From Ligilactobacillus salitolerans (GTDB lineage: Bacteria > Bacillota > Bacilli > Lactobacillales > Lactobacillaceae), in NCBI RefSeq assembly GCF_003864415.1, contig NZ_BFFP01000002.1:1-36136 (forward strand): a stretch of DNA of 36,136 nt. The letters run 5' to 3'. Shown piece after piece: positions 31,818 through 36,136 of this stretch (position 1 is the stretch's first letter; every line of letters begins with the position of its first letter). Under the pieces are notes generated by a model. The model was not told the origin of the DNA. It searched no databases and worked only from the letters and a program-made list of their open reading frames with translations. The position numbers and the translations under genes are program-made.

Positions 31818-32013
31818 TTAACAAAACCTCTTTTCAAATTCTAAACAGGTAGATCTTAGCTAATCTTAACACAAATAATTTTTCCAGGTGTTTCTTCTAA
31901 ACACAAGATTCAGAAAGATTTATAATTAACAATGAAAAATCATGTTTGTCCGTTTCGTGTTGAATTCATTAGGCTCTGATCAGCTGGAAGTGTGGCAAAG
32001 GGGGATCATCCTC

Positions 32014-34791
32014 ATGCGTAAAATCGGAAACCTTGAAATTGAGCAAATAGCTAAGTTAGCCCAAAATGATGTCTATCAGCAACTAGGAACCTCTTCTAAC
32101 GGCCTGGATCGTGCGGAAGTTCAAAAACGCCAAGAAAAGTACGGAAAAAATATCCTGGCAAAAGAGAAAAAGACGCCTTTATTGATCACGTTTTTGCAAA
32201 ACTTTACCAGTTTAATGGCAGTCTTACTCTGGGTCGCTGGCGGCATTTCGTTTATAGCAGGATTGACTGAACTGGGAATTGCGATCTGGTCCGTCAACTT
32301 GATCAACGGACTCTTTAGTTTTTGGCAAGAATATCAAGCTAGCAAGGCGACAGCTGCTCTCAACGAGATGTTGGCTGAATCCAGTTCAGTCCTCAGGGAG
32401 GGAAAGCAGCAAGACGTTCCTGCCGAGCAGCTTGTACCGGGAGATATTGTCAACTTGGCAGAAGGTGCTGATATTCCCGCCGACATCCGCTTGCTTTCCT
32501 CCAATGGACTGCGGGTCGATCAATCGACGCTGACTGGTGAAGTCGATCCAATCAATAAAAACGCCGACCCTTTCACTGGTCAAACCGATACAGTGTCCGA
32601 GCTCAAGAATTTTATTTTTTCAGGCACTTCTATCATCAAGGGTAACGCGACTGGTGTAGTCGTTAAGATTGGAATGAAAACCAGTTTTGGTCAGATCGCC
32701 TCTTTGACCCAAAACGTCCAGTCAGAGTTAAGCCCGCTGCAAAAAGAGCTTAACGTCTTGACCAAGCAAATCTCTTTACTCGCAATTTCGATCGGTGCGC
32801 TTTTCTTTTTAGCTGCGGTCTTTCTCGTACACTACCCGCTCATCAAGTCTTTCATCTTTGCACTAGGGATGATCGTAGCCTTTATCCCCGAAGGACTTTT
32901 GCCGACCGTGACCCTGTCGTTAGCCGGGGCTGTCTCACGGATGGCACAAAAAAATGCCCTGGTTAAGAAGCTGTCAAGTGTCGAAAGCTTGGGCTCTGCT
33001 TCAGTCATTTGTTCAGATAAGACCGGGACTTTAACGCAAAATCAAATGACCGTTCTGCATTTATGGACACCGCTCAGGTCTTACCATGTCACTGGACAAG
33101 GATATGCCCCCCACGGTTCAATTTACGATGGCCCACATCAAAGGTCCGTTAAAAATGACCCTGAATTAGCAGAACTTCTAGCCGGCGGTTTGCTGGCAGA
33201 TAATGCCAAAATCGAAGAACCAAACGACAAACATTCCGGCTATGCTTGTATCGGTGACCCAACTGAGGGGTGCTTGGAAGTTGCAGCCCAAAAAGGCGGG
33301 TTCAACTCTGCAGCAGAGCGCAAGCAGCACCCGCGTCAAAAGGAATTTCCCTTTGATTCTGACCGCAAAATGATGACAGTCGTGATCGAAAAAGGTCAGG
33401 AGCGTGCTTTTGACAGCTACACTAAAGGGGCACCAGATAATGTTTTGGCAAAATGCTCCACTTATTTTAGCGCTGGTAAAAGCCTGCCTTTGACTGACAG
33501 CAAAAAAGCTGAGATCAATGCAGCCAATGACGGTTATGCTAAACAAGGCCTCCGAGTGTTAGCAGTGGCGGGCAAGATTTTACCTAAAGACACAAAAGCT
33601 TCAAACCTTGAGGAAGATCAGGTCGAAAGTGAGCTTACCTTCTTAGGACTGACAGCCATGTACGATCCGCCGCGTCCAGAGGTCAAAAAAGCGGCAGCAG
33701 AATGCCGGAAAGCCAAGATCAAGGTGATCATGGTCACCGGTGATAATGGTTTGACCGCCGAGACGATCGCCAAGCGGATCGGCATCGTAGATCGCAAAAA
33801 GAACGTCAAAGTGATCACTGGCGCCGAATTGAACAAAATGAACGACAACGCGTTAAAGGATGCATTGCGCGGAGAAATTGTCTTTGCGCGGATGGCTCCG
33901 GAACAAAAATACCGAGTCGTTGATAACTTGCAGCAAATGAAGCAAATCGTTGCTGTCACTGGAGATGGAGTTAACGATGCCCCGGCTTTGAAAAAGGCTG
34001 ACATTGGGGTCGCAATGGGAAAAACCGGGACAGATGTTGCCAAGGAAGCAGCCGATATGGTCTTAACAGACGATAACTTTGCTTCGATCGTCGCAGCTAT
34101 TAAAGAAGGTCGCGGTGTCTATTCTAATATCCGTAAATTCCTGCTCTATATTTTAAATTCAAATTTGCCGGAAGCTATCCCATCGGCACTCTTTCTTTTA
34201 AGCGGAGGGAAGATCCCTCTAGCCTTGACCGTGATGGAGATCCTCTTTATCGACCTCGGAACAGATATGGCTCCTGCGCTAGGACTGGGCCGGCAAGCCA
34301 CTGAAAAAGAAGTCATGAACCAGCCGCCGCGATCTACTAAGGAGCACCTCATCAATAAAACCGTTTTATTGAAGGCTTTTACCTGGTATGGAGCGCTGGC
34401 TGCTCTGCTTTCGACCGTTGGCTTCTTCTTAAACAACGCCTTCAATGGACACTATTATCCCGCCCTGCCCACCGCGGGTTGGGATTATCGCCAAGCAACT
34501 ACTTTAGCTTTAGGAGCAGTTATTTTCTGTCAAATGGCGACAGTACTCAATTGCCGTTTCGATACGGAAACTTTATTTACGAAGCAGAATTTCTTCTCCA
34601 ACTCTTTAGTCTATACGGGGATCATTTTGGAAGGGCTGCTCTTGTTAGCCCTATGTTACGTCCCATTCTTGCAGGAGATTTTCGGCACGGCACGCTTGCT
34701 TTTAAGCGATTGGGTCTTTCTTTTCTGCCTGCCGCTCCCGTTGATTTTGCTGGACGAGCTGAGGAAATATCTCGTGCGGAAAAACAGCTGA
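32014..34791 (+). CDS. P-type cation-transporting ATPase, P2C-like (Na,K-ATPase-related)
   Basis: This 925-aa ion pump phosphorylates itself on Asp335 in CSDKTGTLT. Other P-type landmarks are the actuator loop STLTGE (about 171-176), the nucleotide-domain segment FPFDSDRKMMTVV and SYTKGAPDNVL, and the hinge MVTGDNGLTAETI and TGDGVNDAPALKKADIGVAMG. Helix 4 reads IPEGLLPTVT, helix 5 SNLPEAIP, helix 6 FIDLGTDMAPALGLG and the end DELRKYLVRK, closer to Na,K- and H,K-ATPase alpha chains than to calcium pumps. No beta-subunit gene is visible. The start is the ATG at 32014 behind AAAGGGGG (9 nt); the open frame from 31942 lacks a ribosome site. Transport of Na+ or K+ is inferred. Confidence 0.92.
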   Translation: MRKIGNLEIEQIAKLAQNDVYQQLGTSSNGLDRAEVQKRQEKYGKNILAKEKKTPLLITFLQNFTSLMAVLLWVAGGISFIAGLTELGIAIWSVNLINGLFSFWQEYQASKATAALNEMLAESSSVLREGKQQDVPAEQLVPGDIVNLAEGADIPADIRLLSSNGLRVDQSTLTGEVDPINKNADPFTGQTDTVSELKNFIFSGTSIIKGNATGVVVKIGMKTSFGQIASLTQNVQSELSPLQKELNVLTKQISLLAISIGALFFLAAVFLVHYPLIKSFIFALGMIVAFIPEGLLPTVTLSLAGAVSRMAQKNALVKKLSSVESLGSASVICSDKTGTLTQNQMTVLHLWTPLRSYHVTGQGYAPHGSIYDGPHQRSVKNDPELAELLAGGLLADNAKIEEPNDKHSGYACIGDPTEGCLEVAAQKGGFNSAAERKQHPRQKEFPFDSDRKMMTVVIEKGQERAFDSYTKGAPDNVLAKCSTYFSAGKSLPLTDSKKAEINAANDGYAKQGLRVLAVAGKILPKDTKASNLEEDQVESELTFLGLTAMYDPPRPEVKKAAAECRKAKIKVIMVTGDNGLTAETIAKRIGIVDRKKNVKVITGAELNKMNDNALKDALRGEIVFARMAPEQKYRVVDNLQQMKQIVAVTGDGVNDAPALKKADIGVAMGKTGTDVAKEAADMVLTDDNFASIVAAIKEGRGVYSNIRKFLLYILNSNLPEAIPSALFLLSGGKIPLALTVMEILFIDLGTDMAPALGLGRQATEKEVMNQPPRSTKEHLINKTVLLKAFTWYGALAALLSTVGFFLNNAFNGHYYPALPTAGWDYRQATTLALGAVIFCQMATVLNCRFDTETLFTKQNFFSNSLVYTGIILEGLLLLALCYVPFLQEIFGTARLLLSDWVFLFCLPLPLILLDELRKYLVRKNS

Positions 34792-34801
34792 CTTTCATAC
34801 T

Positions 34802-34855
34802 AAAAAAATTCATCAGACTGGGATCAATGATCTCGTTCTGGTGAATTTTTTATGA
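34802..34855 (+). terminator. Terminator of the P-type ATPase gene
   Basis: The stem AAAAAATTCATCAGA/TCTGGTGAATTTTTT (one G-U, small internal irregularity near the loop) ends in a T-run. It begins about 10 bp after the stop codon. Confidence 0.9.
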
Positions 34856-34925
34856 TTTTTCATTCAAAGTGATTTGAGAAAGTCGGCATAAAACTCATTT
34901 TATTGATTCGAACACGTTCTTCTCT

Positions 34926-35504
34926 TTAGTTCTGAATCTTTATTTTTTGCTTATGCCACCAGTTTAAAGATTTATTACTAAAAACTTTGATTTGGCTAAT
35001 ATGTTTTACACCTCCGCCATTAGCATACGGGGGAATAAAAAATGCCTGACTCAAGGGTGTGTTTTGGGGACCATATGAAATTTCGGTATGCAAAACCTTA
35101 TTTTTAAAACTAGGACCAATTGTTGAGTCCACTCTTTTAGTCGCAGTAATTTTTTTAGTTACTCTCTTTTTATGCTGCTTAATCACTACATAAACATTAC
35201 GATTATCAGTACTAACTTTCTGAATGCTATGGTATGTAGTCGTGTGTGCATTTTGTTGTGTACTAAATCCATTTGCCGAGTTATTAACTAATAGTGTAAG
35301 ACAAATCAAAAACACCCAAATAAATATTATCAAATATAAAACCTTACGCAGAATTGAGTTATTAGTGATTGACGAAGATATCCGCACAATTTTATTCCGA
35401 TTATTTCCACCAGCGACAAGTGTAATGAATTCAAGTATCCCACTGAGTATTAAGATAAGCAGTCCAACAACAAATGAAAGATTCCAAAAATAGCCTTGTT
35501 CCAT
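34926..35504 (-). CDS. Two-helix membrane protein with an exported domain, unknown function
   Basis: This 192-aa protein has two N-terminal hydrophobic helices (about 9-31 and 54-72) separated by a short basic cytoplasmic loop (GGNNRNKIVRISS), then about 115 residues predicted outside. That part is rich in Thr, Asn and Lys with beta-like stretches (NVYVVIKQHKKRVTKKI, VKHISQIKVFSNKS). I recognise no family. GGAGG lies 7 nt before the ATG. Base composition is more A/T-rich than the neighbouring genes, which may point to later acquisition. No operon partner is clear; the hydrolase gene upstream is 150 bp away. Confidence 0.75.
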   Translation of the reverse strand: MEQGYFWNLSFVVGLLILILSGILEFITLVAGGNNRNKIVRISSSITNNSILRKVLYLIIFIWVFLICLTLLVNNSANGFSTQQNAHTTTYHSIQKVSTDNRNVYVVIKQHKKRVTKKITATKRVDSTIGPSFKNKVLHTEISYGPQNTPLSQAFFIPPYANGGGVKHISQIKVFSNKSLNWWHKQKIKIQN

Positions 35505-35654
35505 AAGATAGCCTCCAGATCAAAAAGTAGATTTATTGCTTATTAAAAACAGAAAAAGCTTTTGAAAACGCAGTTATGAGAATACTTGAGCCAGCACTAT
35601 TTCATCTTCAGATTATGCTTGTAATCCATTCTTGATGCTTACTCTTTGCTTGCG

Positions 35655-36136
35655 TTATTTGCCCCACAAATACTGCGTCAGCTTATCACTGACTTCGGGG
35701 TTGTCGATATGCAAACGGCTGTGCTGCCCCATTTCACCTTTGATCTCGTACTCCTGGTAAGACTTAGCTCGGTTTGCTACTAAATATTTCAACGATCTAA
35801 CTGACGGCTCTGTTACCAGACCATCAGACCTGGTCCCATCTTTGAGATCACCATAAATATTTAAAACTCTAGTATTAGTAGGAAAATCATTTTTGCGTTC
35901 TAGCAGGCGCCGATACTCTTCATGGATGATCTTAGGCCTGCCGTTCTTCATTAAATAATTGGCGCGCGGAGAATCATCCCACAAACCTGCCAGCTCCCCA
36001 TTGGTTGGCTGGTTAGCGTGACCTTTATTCATGATCCCATTATACGGTCCGGCTAAAACGACCATTTTATTGATTTTTGGGAGGTTCGGTGCAGTTCCCC
36101 AATGCAAGGCATAGTAGACCCAAGCATAAGCACCCA
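35655..36136 (-). CDS. DUF915-like alpha/beta hydrolase, C-terminal part (gene cut by window edge)
   Basis: The open frame runs to the window edge (first visible residues GAYAWVYYALHWG), so the N-terminus, including the expected nucleophile Ser just before GAYAW, is missing. Visible parts fit the DUF915 alpha/beta-hydrolase family of lactobacilli: VVLAGPYNG, VLNIYGDLKDGTRSDGLVTEPSV and the C-terminal GQHSRLHIDNPEVSDKL, whose His is the likely catalytic histidine. Many members are cell-surface or secreted hydrolases, but a signal peptide cannot be checked here. An in-frame TTG at 36107 is not the true start, because family-like sequence continues upstream. Confidence 0.85.
   Translation of the reverse strand, partial: GAYAWVYYALHWGTAPNLPKINKMVVLAGPYNGIMNKGHANQPTNGELAGLWDDSPRANYLMKNGRPKIIHEEYRRLLERKNDFPTNTRVLNIYGDLKDGTRSDGLVTEPSVRSLKYLVANRAKSYQEYEIKGEMGQHSRLHIDNPEVSDKLTQYLWGK

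Noticed and set aside
33618-34043. 141-codon minus-strand frame inside the P-type ATPase
   Set aside because: Shadow frame opposite the conserved hinge and phosphorylation-domain coding sequence.
1-36136. CRISPR array, prophage or integron
   Set aside because: No regularly spaced identical repeats, no phage structural genes and no integrase; the group II intron is the only clear mobile element.

Overview
The window is a low-to-moderate GC, Gram-positive chromosome segment, almost certainly from a member of the Lactobacillaceae. This rests on gene content: a mannose-family PTS operon driven by a LevR/sigma-54 pair, trehalose PTS genes, a PepI-like peptidase, an OppA lipoprotein and an Hsp20. 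Strong AGGAGG ribosome sites and catabolite-response (cre) elements fit the same group. Nothing identifies the genus securely.

Left part (1-9.6 kb). The window opens on the first bases of a 16S rRNA gene (minus strand) preceded by a boxA leader and three tandem consensus promoters, each with a 17-bp spacer. Next is a class C group II intron (655-2492). It is lodged directly behind the intrinsic terminator of manO, the last gene of a mannose PTS operon (lone IIB, IIAB, IIC, IID, DUF956). A near-perfect -24/-12 sigma-54 promoter precedes the operon. Its activator, a LevR-type protein with AAA+, PRD, EIIA-like and EIIB-like domains, lies immediately upstream.

Middle part (9.7-22.5 kb). This holds an alpha-class carbonic anhydrase, an orphan OppA, an ABC1/UbiB-family protein, Hsp20, RarA, a NERD-domain protein, a zinc-type quinone/alcohol dehydrogenase, an fchA-folD pair and an MFS exporter. 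Between hsp20 and rarA is about 650 nt without a credible protein. It has its own promoter, a 13-bp closing helix that starts at the predicted transcription start, many nested hairpins, a repeated loop motif and a strong terminator. I read it as a large structured non-coding RNA, and it is the most unusual item here. The FolD protein lacks the lysine and glutamine needed for cyclohydrolase chemistry and shows NAD-like rather than NADP-like pocket residues. Its partner FchA could supply the missing step, so the two may form a split one-carbon enzyme.

Right part (22.7-36.1 kb). A beta-hydroxyacid dehydrogenase with a small membrane partner is followed by a trehalose locus. Trehalose PTS (EIIA, EIIBC), a lactose/cellobiose-type IIC and a ChbG/YdjC-like deacetylase run leftward; treR and treA run rightward. 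All three promoters carry a TreR-like operator in or next to the spacer and a cre-like site. The window ends with a PepI-like hydrolase, a P-type ATPase resembling the eukaryotic Na,K-ATPase catalytic subunit, an unrecognised two-helix membrane protein, and a DUF915-like hydrolase cut by the window edge.
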